The notes under the pieces are model-generated. The model did not search any database. It was not told where the DNA came from and worked only from the letters and a program-made list of their open reading frames with translations. A stretch of DNA of 64,000 nucleotides, from positions 744,001 to 808,000 of the forward strand of contig JABMLP010000018.1 of assembly GCA_013176395.1 (NCBI GenBank), read 5' to 3'. Below, piece after piece: positions 33,128 to 42,800 of the stretch. A program made the position numbers and the translations under genes. The DNA comes from Venturia oleaginea (Eukaryota > Ascomycota > Dothideomycetes > Venturiales > Venturiaceae). Position 1 is the first letter of the stretch; each line of letters begins with the position of its first letter.

Positions 33128-33830
33128 TGAGTGTACGCATCGCAAGCGATGGCTCAAATAATGTTCGATTGGCCAGGGAATCCAGTAGGAATCGTGGAAC
33201 CTCGTTTTGGTTTTGTGGCATTTCTAGCGCGGTGTTAGGGTCACATTTGCATTTGTAGGTTGATACAGCTTTCTCTTGGATACGGGATCGTTTGAATTTG
33301 ATAGGAGTTTGAGTTCGTAAGTTCGTACTGACCTCGTCCAACTCTGTCTAATCTCAAGCACGTAGTACCTTACCAGCTACCACACCCGGTAAATGCGTCA
33401 TCTGGCATATGAAACCGAGCACAACATTTGGATTGAATGGCCATCTCGTCAGCAGACTATACCCTTCTACACGTATATTGATGGGTCATCTACATACCGT
33501 CTTCGTTCTCAATCTGTGATGTCTTCCAGAGTCATTATCTCTCCTTACATTTTACCATACAGTCGCTCTGCTTCGATCTCCTTCCTCTTCTTCATCCAAG
33601 TCTCACTCATCTCGAGATACCTCCTCAATCCATCCCAATCCTCGTGCAAGTCTCAATACCGACCCATCCTTCTCAACCAACGCACAGTGTGCTTCCCTAA
33701 ACGAAGAACAAGTTGATCGGCTAATGAAGCAATGAAAAGGATCAATAACTGCAGAATAATCCTTTGATGTAACCCCAGATTTGTGTTGGTCCCCTTGAAT
33801 CCCTCGACTCGATCAAACGTGGTGATTCGA
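33128..33830. other. Intergenic
   Basis: About 700 bp with no supported gene. A 107-codon plus-strand frame (33393-33716) has no recognisable features. Confidence 0.45.
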
Positions 33831-34115
33831 TCATGTCCTCTTGTCGAGGAGGTAGGCGTAGATTAGGTTTCTAATTTCGCACGGGAAAATGGCGAAGAAG
33901 GGATGATGTTGATGGTCCTGCTGATCAGGCTTTCGTCTTCGTTGTCGAGAACTGGGAACGGATTTGAGGATACCAAGCGGCTTTTGGCTTTTCAAGAAGA
34001 TAACACTCGTTGCCTTCGTGCGACCACGGTGGAGCGCCGTTGGGAACCGAGTTTCGGCGATCCGATCTGTTTTAATCCATGAGGAGAAGGTCGGTCTTTC
34101 CTTTGACAATGTCAA
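33831..34115 (-). pseudogene. Truncated relative of the neighbouring F-box-like gene
   Basis: Its last 30 codons read HHPFFAIFPCEIRNLIYAYL and stop shortly after (LLDKRT). The same block occurs in the gene at 34385 as THSFFSSFPGEIRNAIYAHL, also followed by LLD, a match of about two-thirds over 22 residues. The P-x-EIRN-x-IY-x-LL pattern is the F-box-like motif of fungal hypothetical proteins, normally N-terminal and followed by some 200 residues. Here the protein ends right after the motif. It is therefore a C-terminally truncated copy, or the first exon of a gene whose remainder I cannot find. It lies about 270 bp from its relative in head-to-head orientation. Confidence 0.5.
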
Positions 34116-34384
34116 TGTTCAAGGTGTAGAAGTTGGGAATATCCTGTTGCCACACGCGCTGACGGGAGGGAAAAAATAGAGTTTAGATGCCACGATCGAT
34201 GCACAAACCACGGAAAATCAAAATCGGCTTTGACGAAAATTGGGTAGGTACCACCACAATAATCTGGTTCGCCGAGCCACGGCAACCACACCACCGCACA
34301 CGGGAAGGCGACCTCGATCTAAATTCCAGCCACGCACGTCGAACCCGTTCCTGACAATCAATATCACATCCATGACGACGAAAG

Positions 34385-35431
34385 ATGGCGCCAAACACCA
34401 GAGAACCCAGTAGTCGCTTCGCATCGAAAAATCCCTTTGACGTTCTCGAAGTCTCCCGCCTCGTAAGCTGGGCACCATTCGACCCCGATTTCGAAGCCGA
34501 AGCACTCCCCTCGACGCACTCCTTCTTCTCGTCGTTCCCGGGCGAGATCAGAAATGCGATTTATGCGCATTTGCTCGATATTCCCAAAGATCAAGAAGGC
34601 TTCGGCCACGAGTTGACTCTCGAGTCGAAAGATATCGAAAAGCCGCGTTTACACGCCGTTGTACTCGCCGAACATGCTCGCAAAATCCCACATCTGATCA
34701 ATCTCGGCCTATCCTGCAAAGCATCTTCAGCAGAGATCTTTTCAATGATGAGAGCGATGGTTGACAAGAGTACAACGTTAGTTGTTAAACTGGATATTCT
34801 CCAAAACACCACTTTCAACCTCAAGACGGCGCTGAACAATCTGCCCCAACACCGTTCAGGCGCATTTGATGTCTTCAAATTCGTCGAAAAGGCGACGGTG
34901 AGGGTTATATGGCCAAAGGATAATCTGGAATACTTGTACCTCGGTGCCCCTGATTTCTTCAAGGGGTTGACATGTGTGCCGCGACGGTTGGAGATGCAGG
35001 TTCCGTATGGTCCTTGGTCCAGGGTGCTCGGTACTACGAGGTTGGAATTTGGGATGGGTGTGTTTCTTCATGAGGGTAGGCATGCGATGTTTCGACGGAA
35101 ACAAGAAGGAATGAATATGATCGCGTGGCGGAAGACGATTTATAAGATCACGACTTTTGAACGCAATCCTGGCAATGGAAGTGAAGGGGAGGGAATGGAT
35201 TTTGGAGACCATCTGAGGACGCAGATTAGGAATTGGTTTGTCAGAGAGGGGAAATGGATTGAGATTAGAGGAAGGTGGGATGAATTTGAAGCCCAGGGCG
35301 GATGGTGGGAGAGGAAAGATGTTGGCTGCCAGGCAACGATTGGGGGAAGAGAGGTTAGCGACGAGGAGGCCAAGGGGTTTAGGGACAGTTGGTTTGAGAG
35401 GTGTGCTGCGTATTTCGGGTTGCAGGTATGA
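34385..35431 (+). CDS. F-box-like domain protein of unknown role
   Basis: Single-exon gene of 348 residues. Residues 45-68 (HSFFSSFPGEIRNAIYAHLL and following) form the short F-box-like motif common to large fungal families of uncharacterised proteins, some of which act as SCF adaptors. A HARKIPHLINLGLSCKASSA segment typical of these families follows (ends with the family 'L..C...' pattern). The rest is mixed alpha/beta sequence with several Trp residues towards the C-terminus. The start ATG is at the first in-frame position before KNPFDVLEV. I infer ubiquitin-ligase or scaffold function only from the motif. A truncated relative sits head-to-head upstream. Confidence 0.75.
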   Translation: MAPNTREPSSRFASKNPFDVLEVSRLVSWAPFDPDFEAEALPSTHSFFSSFPGEIRNAIYAHLLDIPKDQEGFGHELTLESKDIEKPRLHAVVLAEHARKIPHLINLGLSCKASSAEIFSMMRAMVDKSTTLVVKLDILQNTTFNLKTALNNLPQHRSGAFDVFKFVEKATVRVIWPKDNLEYLYLGAPDFFKGLTCVPRRLEMQVPYGPWSRVLGTTRLEFGMGVFLHEGRHAMFRRKQEGMNMIAWRKTIYKITTFERNPGNGSEGEGMDFGDHLRTQIRNWFVREGKWIEIRGRWDEFEAQGGWWERKDVGCQATIGGREVSDEEAKGFRDSWFERCAAYFGLQV

Positions 35432-35846
35432 TGAATGATGATGGGAAGCTGTCGGGATGATATGTTATGATTATTTGTTTGCCCTACTTGTGGAGTTAGC
35501 ACTTTCAAGGCTCGAGTTTCTTTTGAGGTAAGCGGTTCATGTATAAGCTCTAGAAATGAGATGAACACACTTACTCGTAGCCCTCCTACTAACTGGTTTC
35601 TATGAAGCATCAACATCCATTTCGAAGCCACCGTCATTGGAGCCAGTAGTATTTGATAAGGCCCTTGCAAAACTCAATGATCCGAGAAAATCTCGAATGC
35701 TACCACTCAATACAGTCTAATTGAGAAAGTCAACGGACGGCATGATGGAATCATTTCCAGTGTTGTATCTATGCTTTGGGATTCAAGGAAGAAGTGGAAG
35801 TAGAAGTAGAAGTACGGAGTAGAAGGTGGAAAGAGAAGGTAGGCCT
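35432..35846. other. Spacer before the mobile-element island
   Basis: 415 bp. No gene seen. A short AGAAGT/GGAAGT-type simple repeat lies near 35790-35825, immediately before the inverted repeat at 35847. Confidence 0.5.
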
Positions 35847-35892
35847 AACGTGTTTCACAAGCTAGCTGGCCACCCAAGCTAGCTGGCCACTC
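35847..35892 (+). repeat. Left terminal inverted repeat
   Basis: 46 bp, complementary to 36671-36716. It contains an internal 17-bp direct duplication: AAGCTAGCTGGCCACCC followed by AAGCTAGCTGGCCACTC. Such doubled subterminal motifs are often transposase binding sites in this superfamily. Confidence 0.9.
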
Positions 35893-36235
35893 CACCCGCA
35901 CAAAAATCTTTGACGTAACATAGTATTATATCGCAACATATTATGAATTAAATAACTGTCTAAGCTGAAATCTATCGCTTTAAACATGTACGAGCAGTGT
36001 GTTCAAGCGATCCACATAAACTACACGTTCGTGGAGCTGTTAGATGATACAGCCGCTGTTGGATGATACCACAATTTCAGTTAGCCGCGAAGTGGATATC
36101 GGTGGCATACAGCCGTCGGAATCATGTACCCGTCTTTTGATTTCAAAGCAATCACATCTGTATAACTATCGCTCGGTCACCGGTTCATTATGAACCTCAT
36201 GCAATCCTTAATCCTCCTCATCTTTTCACTGTGTA

Positions 36236-36627
36236 TCATTCAAGAGGAGCACGCGTTTTTGGCTGCAACTGTATCGTACGAGAACCGCCTTGCTGCACTT
36301 CAACCTGGATCTGCTGTTCCAATTCACGCTCGCGTACCCTATCCTGACCCTCACTGATAGTTAAAGTACCTCCTATTGGATCCTTGTTCGACGCTTTACT
36401 CGCTTTTGTCTTTGGCGCTCATTTTCAACCCGAAGTGCTGCGTTCTCGCCTTGCAAAATTGCCCGTGAATTGATTCCATGTATAACAGTAACCCATTCCC
36501 GATTGCCTGGCTGTTTTGTATTCGGGCGACCCTTTCTCGCAGTTCGTACGCTCTTAATCTGGTCTTGTTCTAAGGCTTGAATAGATAAAGAAATTCTTCC
36601 TTCTTTAAGGTCGTACAAAGGAGGCAT
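36236..36627 (-). pseudogene. Internally deleted pogo/Fot1-type transposase
   Basis: Reading from 36627, the first 30 residues (MPPLYDLKEGRISLSIQALE then QDQIKSVRTA) match the start of the helix-turn-helix DNA-binding domain of fungal DDE transposases. The frame then jumps directly to a C-terminal region (HGINSRAILQGENAALRVEN, then a basic RQRQKRVKRR run) typical of the end of these proteins. The central DDE catalytic domain is absent. A stop follows at 36373, but one frame over the tail continues as GGTLTISEGQDRVRERELEQ and ends at 36236. So there is at least one large deletion plus one frameshift. Confidence 0.75.
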
Positions 36628-36670
36628 TGTTAAAAATGAAAATAACTACGGTGAACGCGACGCATGGGCC

Positions 36671-36716
36671 GAGTGGCCAGCTAGCTTGGGTGCCCAGCTA
36701 GCTTGTGAAACACGTT
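36671..36716 (-). repeat. Right terminal inverted repeat
   Basis: Inverted partner of 35847-35892. The only clear difference is GGGCACCC here against GGCCACCC on the left. Confidence 0.9.
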
Positions 36717-37151
36717 TCAAGAGAGTTGAGGTTACGTAAAAAGCTCGGATAGATTTAGGGCCTGTTCTTTTGGCGAGAGTATGGCCGGATCTGCCAGGAT
36801 CTATAGCATTATAGTGGTTTCGTTCTTTTCAACTTCCTTCAACTCTGTACCAGGTTTGTCACGGCGAGCATTGAACCAGACAGAATGAACCAAGATTCCT
36901 TTTACTCAGTGTGATGAGAGAATATCAGATAGAGAGTAAGTGACTACGGGGCGCGCGAGTTGATGTTCCTCTCGCCACAGTGTGGCTGCGACACGTTGTC
37001 ATGTGACACAGATGGCCACCATGCGATGCCGTCACAAGGTTTAGTACTTAGACAAATCTGACGGTTTCGTTCTTTTCAATTCCGGCCAGGATCTGTTGGA
37101 TTACTAAGAGTATTTATTATCCTATGCCATCGGTAATCTGTTTTAGGGCTA

Positions 37152-37156
37152 GGTAG
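37152..37156 (+). repeat. Target-site duplication, left (GGTAG)
   Basis: Matches 43272-43276 exactly, directly flanking TG...CA LTR ends. Confidence 0.9.
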
Positions 37157-37360
37157 TGTCATGATCGAACTATGTTGGTATTCGAATGCAGTTAAACGTA
37201 GTTAAATGTGGTGGTTCTGCTCGATCAGGTCTAGCGCGAGACTGGTCGCAAGTACTTAGACTCGTCTCTACCTCTTAGTTAGCTCCTCATCCTTACAACT
37301 TCGCACATCCCATAGAATTCAAGTCATGCTTCCAAGTCAAGTCCAAGGTCAAACGTGACA
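37157..37360 (+). repeat. Left LTR
   Basis: 204 bp, starts TGTCATGATCG and ends CAAACGTGACA. It matches the right LTR at all but one base. The inferred transcript start near 37289 (ATCCTTACAA) comes from its match to the primer-binding site; this is inference. Confidence 0.95.
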
Positions 37361-37362
37361 GT

Positions 37363-37372
37363 TTGTAAGGAT
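37363..37372 (+). promoter_or_regulatory. Self-complementary primer-binding site
   Basis: TTGTAAGGAT lies two bases after the LTR and is the exact reverse complement of ATCCTTACAA inside the LTR (37289-37298). Tf1-type elements prime reverse transcription with the folded-back, cleaved 5' end of their own RNA rather than a tRNA. I see no TGG start typical of a tRNA-primed site here. Confidence 0.6.
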
Positions 37373-37432
37373 CCCTTTTCACGATAAAAGTCGGGCTGCT
37401 ATTGTCTACGCAGCCGACAAACCTCACCAACT

Positions 37433-39006
37433 ATGCCCCGAATTCTCGACCTTCCCTCCCTTGCGGACGATACTACCACCCTCGAAAACAGTACTCTCGA
37501 AAACCCCCTAGCCTTCTACGACTTCTTTATAACCCCTAGACTCGCAGCAACCCTTACTCAGAAGATCCAAGCTACCTTTGCAACCCCGGCGGACGAAGCC
37601 TCAGTCAACGAAAATGAATACGTCCCAGTCTCACACGTTACTCTCGACCGCGCTTCGGCGCTCCCACTCCTCCAGCTTTTAGCTACCATCTCCCATATGT
37701 TCAACACAGCCCAGCGAGACCAGGATACCATGTCCCGTTCAATTCAAGAACTCAAGCTCGAAGCCTCTGAGAACGAAGCTCGCGCCCTTCGAGCAGAACT
37801 CCAGGGCGTTACTTCTCGCGAAATCTCCGCCCCTCGACCAACCCAAGGCGACATCTCTATCTTTGAAGGAGATAAAAAAAATACAAGAGCTGGCTCTTAG
37901 ACCTCCGGATAAAACTCAGCGCAGACTCCAAAGCATTCCCTTCAGTAAACTCACAAGTTACTTACGCCTTCAATCGACTTGACGACAAGTGCAAATCCAC
38001 AATTCGCCCATACTACAACGAAACTACGAATTCATGGCCTTTTGAATCCCTCGACGAATTTATCTCAAAACTCAACGACAGCTACGCTCCTCGTTTCGAT
38101 ATTCAAGATGCTATGAATAAGCTGCAGAACCACAAGATGGCAAATCGAACATTTGCTACTTACGCCGCAGACTTCCGACACCTACTCCAAGAAGCCGGAA
38201 TCACCCTCCCTCACGTCTCAGAACCCGCAAACCCCTTGGAACAACTTATGATTGTCAACTTTCGCAACGGCCTGAGCGCAGAACTCAGCGGAGCAATGAT
38301 TCACGTCCCTACGACAAAGAAACTGGAGGAGTTAATCGATCTGTGCCACAACTGCGAAGCCAACATGAAACAATTCGAGAAAATCTCTCGAGCTCGAAAA
38401 GCTTCCGTATTCTCAGGATCATCTACATCAGCTACCGCTCCCTCTGCATCCCAACGCGCATTCCTAGTCTCCCCCGCCACTTCTCACGCTTTCGGAGATG
38501 CCATGGACATTTCAGTTATGAACCTCAACGGTAGTGCCGGCGCCGACATAGGTACCTGCCTCCCGTCTCTCCAGATGAAACCAATTGCATCCTGGACCCT
38601 GGAAGAGAAAGCCGCCAATATCCAATGGCGAAAGACCAACAACCGTTGCGGATACTGCGGAGAGCCCGTAGTAATTATGCCTAATGGTCAGAAGCACATC
38701 GCCGCCGTATGCCCTAAGAAAGCCCAGCGTGGACGCCCCTCCAATCAGTTCACTACTCCCAACCAGTTCGCCAGTGACCCCATGCAGTTTGGCAACTCCG
38801 GAGCTCGAAACTTCATTCCCCCTATGAGCTTGAGCAATATGAGTATGTCAGGAGCATCGGGAGCGTATCCACAGAACGTCCAGACTTCCCGGATCACTCA
38901 AGGCCCTGAAGAACGCTCAGGTTCTACCGCCTCTTCTAGCACCACAAGCTACGGCTTCGGATCAGCCCCATACACCCCGAGTTCGGAAAACTCACAGTCT
39001 CGTTGA
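37433..39006 (+). pseudogene. gag of the chromovirus, one-base frame break
   Basis: The ATG at 37433 opens 155 codons ending at TAG 37898-37900. The natural continuation (capsid-like helices, then NGLSAELSGAMIHVPTTKKL) runs in the -1 frame to TGA at 39004-39006. The break is at a run of eight A (37874-37881) after FEGDKK. Nine or six A would keep one frame. The C-terminal part has a zinc-knuckle-like CGYCGEP...GQKHIAAVC arrangement, longer than the classic CCHC. Gag stops in a -1 relation to pol, a common gag-pol arrangement. A homopolymer deletion, sequencing error or slippage could each explain the internal break. Confidence 0.85.
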
Positions 39007-39896
39007 AAAGACGTTCATCGAGACACGACAACAAATCGAAACGACATGTTCTTCACATCAGTTCGGCAGTTCTAGGTTACTCAGAGAAATCAACAGGAGA
39101 GATTTATGGACCAGTAGACTCTAGACCAATCATAGTCCCAATTACACTTAATGAATCGATCAAAACCCTCGCCGTTACTGATTCCTTTGCCACAGGAAGT
39201 TTCATAGACCTCGATTTTGCGCAATCCCACGGCTTTCCCTTTATTCCCCTCGAAAACCCCCGCCGCCTCAAAGCCTTTGACGGCGAACAGGCATCCTCTG
39301 CACCCTCTTACGTTACTCACGAAATCCACGTCTCCGTCAGAACCGGAGAACACCACCTCGAAACCACGAAATTCTTTGTTACCCGTCTCGGCTCCGCAGC
39401 AGTCGTCTTTGGCACTCCCTGGATGAACCTCCACGGTGTGAAAGTCGATTTTGAGAATCGTAGTATTCACTTCGGTACCCACTGTTCTAAGAAATGTCTT
39501 CAGGGCCACAAGGGCTCTGTTGAGTATATCCCGCTCCCGTTTGGTGCCCGCGCACCCCCTCAAGAAACCCCGGACTCTCCTCGCGATTGGAAGATTGTCA
39601 ACTCTCACGCTTTTCAATGGAATTCTAAGCAGCCCAATGCTCAAATCTACGCAATCAGTATTCAAGATATCGATAAATTTCTGGCGAAGAAACCAGATTA
39701 CAAAGACCCTCGCCCCCAGTTACCCAAAGACCTTCACGACCTCGCGCACGCTTTTAACAGAAAAGCTGCTGATTCACTGCCCCCTTCACGCCTCGTCGAC
39801 CACAAAATCGAAATTCAAGAAGACAAGAAAGACCAGTTACCCAACGCTCCTCTCTACGGTATGTCCCAGAACGAACTCAAATGCCTCCGGAAATGA
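39003..39896 (+). pseudogene. Chromovirus pol, protease part, ended by TGA
   Basis: This frame overlaps the end of gag by four bases (39003-39006) in the -1 frame and has no early ATG, so it is expected to be made as a gag-pol fusion. The protease region reads AVTDSFATGSFIDLDFAQSH. The aspartate is present, but the position normally Gly in D-[ST]-G is Phe. It is followed by VVFGTPWMNLHGVKVDF. The frame stops at TGA (39894-39896) within the conserved linker to reverse transcriptase (NELKCLRK* then LEENLGKGFI), where homologous elements read through. The TGA is therefore a probable nonsense mutation. Confidence 0.85.
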
Positions 39897-42800
39897 CTGG
39901 AGGAGAATTTGGGAAAAGGTTTTATCAGAAAAAGCCAGTCCGACGTCAGTTCCCCATGTATCTTTGTCAAAAAACCAGGTGGTGGTCTGCGATTCTGCGT
40001 AGACTACCGAAAACTCAACGCCATTACTCGAAAAAACCGATACCCTATTCCCTTACTCCGCGAAACCCTAGACAAACTCAGCAAAGCCAAGTACTTCACG
40101 AAGATCGATATTATCTCAGCATTCAACGCACTCCGAGTCCACCCCGACAGCGTTCCTCTCACTGCATTCAGAACCCGCTTCGGTCTGTTCGAATCTCTAG
40201 TTATGAACTTCGGCCTCTGCAATGCCCCGGCGACCTGGCAGTCGTATATTAACGAACAACTTAAAGACTTCCTCGACGTTTTCTGCACCGCGTACCTCGA
40301 CGACATCCTAATCTACAGCGAAACTCTCGAAGAGCATAAAATTCAAGTGCGGCAGGTTATCGAACGAATGCACGCAGCAGGACTCAACATCGACATCGAC
40401 AAATGCGAATTCTACCAGACAGAAGTCAAACTTCTCGGTTTAATTATCACAGACCACGGAATCCGGATGGACCCGGACAAAGTCAAAACAATCATTGATT
40501 GGCAATACTGTACCACTCGCCACGACGTCCAATCCTTCCTCGGTTTTGCCAATTTCTACCGCCGTTTTATTTTCAATTACTCCTCCACCGCAAAACCTCT
40601 TACCGACTTACTGAAAAAAGACAAGCCGTTCTACTTCGGCCCAAAACAGCGCGCCGCTTTTGATAAACTCCAAGAAGCCTTCATCTCCGTACCAATCCTC
40701 GCACATTTCGACCCTACAAAGAAGTGTATTGTCGAAACAGACGCCTCCGACTGGGTAGGCGCTGGAGTACTCTCACAAATCGGCAATGACGGTTTGCTAC
40801 ACCCCGTCGCCTTCTTCTCTCACAAGTTCACACCCCAGGAGTGTAATTACGAAATCTACGACAAAGAACTCCTAGCAATCATTCGCGCATTTGAAGAGTG
40901 GCGAGGAGAGCTCGAAGGAACTGAAGAACCGATCGAAGTTATTACAGACCACCGAAACCTCGAATACTACATGTCAACCAAAAAACTCACTCGCCGACAA
41001 GCCCGTTGGGCCGAATTCCTCTCCCAATTCCACTTCGAAATCAAATGGAGACCAGGAAAAGATACTACGAAACCCGACGCCTTGACCCGCCGCTCCCAAG
41101 ACCTCCCCTCAAACGTATCCGACCCGCGTATCCAGCACCAGTCACAGGTTATGCTTAAACCCCACACACTTGACCCTAAGATTCGAAAAGAACTAGCGCT
41201 CCAAGTCCACAATCTTTCATTATGCCCAGTTACGCTTCGTGACCACTCCTCTCCACAAGACTTCGAGAAAAACCCAGACTACCGCGACTCTTCCGAAAAT
41301 GACGGGGACGAATCCCTTGAGCCCCTCAACGATATATGGAACAAACCTAGCAACGACGCAGTAGCTGAAGAACAAACCCCAACCACCCCGTTCTCCCCTC
41401 CGGACATATTCATCCCTTCGCAAGACCCAGACGACGAAGAGCTTATTTGGGACGAAGACAAGTTTGAAGAACTCTACGCTAGAGCGTTGACTAAAGACAA
41501 AGAACCACGCGAAGTCTTGAAAAAACTACGCGACGGCAAAACCCACCACCGAACGTTGCGGATGCAGGACTGCGAAGAACGCGACGGCCGCCTTTGGTAT
41601 AAAAAGTGTCTATTTATTCCCCAAGACGATACACTACAAGCATACATTCTGAAAGCGAACCACGACTGTAATGTCGCAGGTCACCCGGGTAAAGCTAACA
41701 ACTTCCTCAAACTCCGCAAGTTCTACTACTGGCATGGCATGCACGCCACCTCGGACAAATGGGTCTCACGATGCGACGCCTGTCGACACGCAAAACCGAG
41801 CAACCTAATGTACCAAGGACTCCTCAACACTCTCGAAGCCCCTCAACGAAGATGGGAAGACATCCAGATGGACTTCATTACCGATTTACCTGCTACACGC
41901 AAAGGAGGTAATACCTGCCTCTTAGTAATTGTCGATCGCCTCACCAAAATCAAGCACCTTATCCCCTGCCAAAAACTCCCAGAAGCCCGCGAATGCGCCT
42001 TACTCTTTCTCCAACACGTCTACCGCCTCCACGGCTTACCTCGAAGCATTATCTCCGACCGAGGATCCCAATTCGTTGCTATCCTCTGGAAAGTACTCTG
42101 CAAACGCCTCGGAATCCGAATCCGCCTCTCTACCAGTTTCCACCCCGAGACAGATGGCGGGACCGAGCGAGCGAATGCCCAAGTCGAAATCTACATCCGT
42201 GCTTACTGCAATTATCAACAAGATGATTGGGACGAATGGTTACCACTCTGCGAATTCGTGATCAACAACACACCCTCCAATGCAACAAAACTCACACCAT
42301 TTTTTGCCGCCTACGGCTACGATCCACGCTCCGGATTGGAAGCGCCAATTCAACCAGACCGTAACGCCTCCCGCCACAAAATTACCGAGACACGAAAAGC
42401 TAATTCCATGGCTGACTTCATGGCAAACCTTGAGAAGATTTGCTACAACGAGATCCGCCACGCCAGCGCTACCTACGAATATTTCAAGAACAAACATCGG
42501 CTTGGTTCTCCAAACTACAAAGTTGGTGACTGGGTTTGGCTAAACCTCAAGAATATCAAGACCACGCGCCCATCCAAAAAGTTCGACTGCAAGTTCGCCG
42601 GCAAATTCAAGATTCTACAAGCCCTAGACCACGACGCTTACAAACTCGAGCTCCCTACTTCTATGCATTGCCATCCCGTCTTTCATACAAATCTACTGCT
42701 CCCTACCTACCCCCCTTCCGACAGGATGTTTCCAAACCAGAATGACTCGCAACCTCCTCCCGTCGATGTTGAAGGAAACGATGGAATCTACACCCTGGAT

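Larger units (their letters stand above)
35847..36716. mobile_element. pogo/Fot1-like DNA transposon, internally deleted
   Basis: An 870-bp element bounded by 46-bp terminal inverted repeats (35847-35892 and 36671-36716), identical except about one position. The outer end reads AACGTGTTTCACAAGCTAGC. Inside lies a minus-strand remnant of a pogo/Fot1-type transposase. A full-length relative would carry about 500 residues, so the element has lost most of its coding region and is non-autonomous. Pogo elements normally duplicate TA. TA precedes the left end but the right flank is TT, so no clear target duplication is seen. Together the repeats and the transposase remnant make a transposon origin secure; family naming rests on the remnant. 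Confidence 0.82.

Noticed and set aside
37433..39006. Programmed frameshift within gag
   Set aside because: A run of A can be slippery, but programmed shifts in these elements occur at the gag-pol border, not mid-gag; a lesion or read error is simpler.
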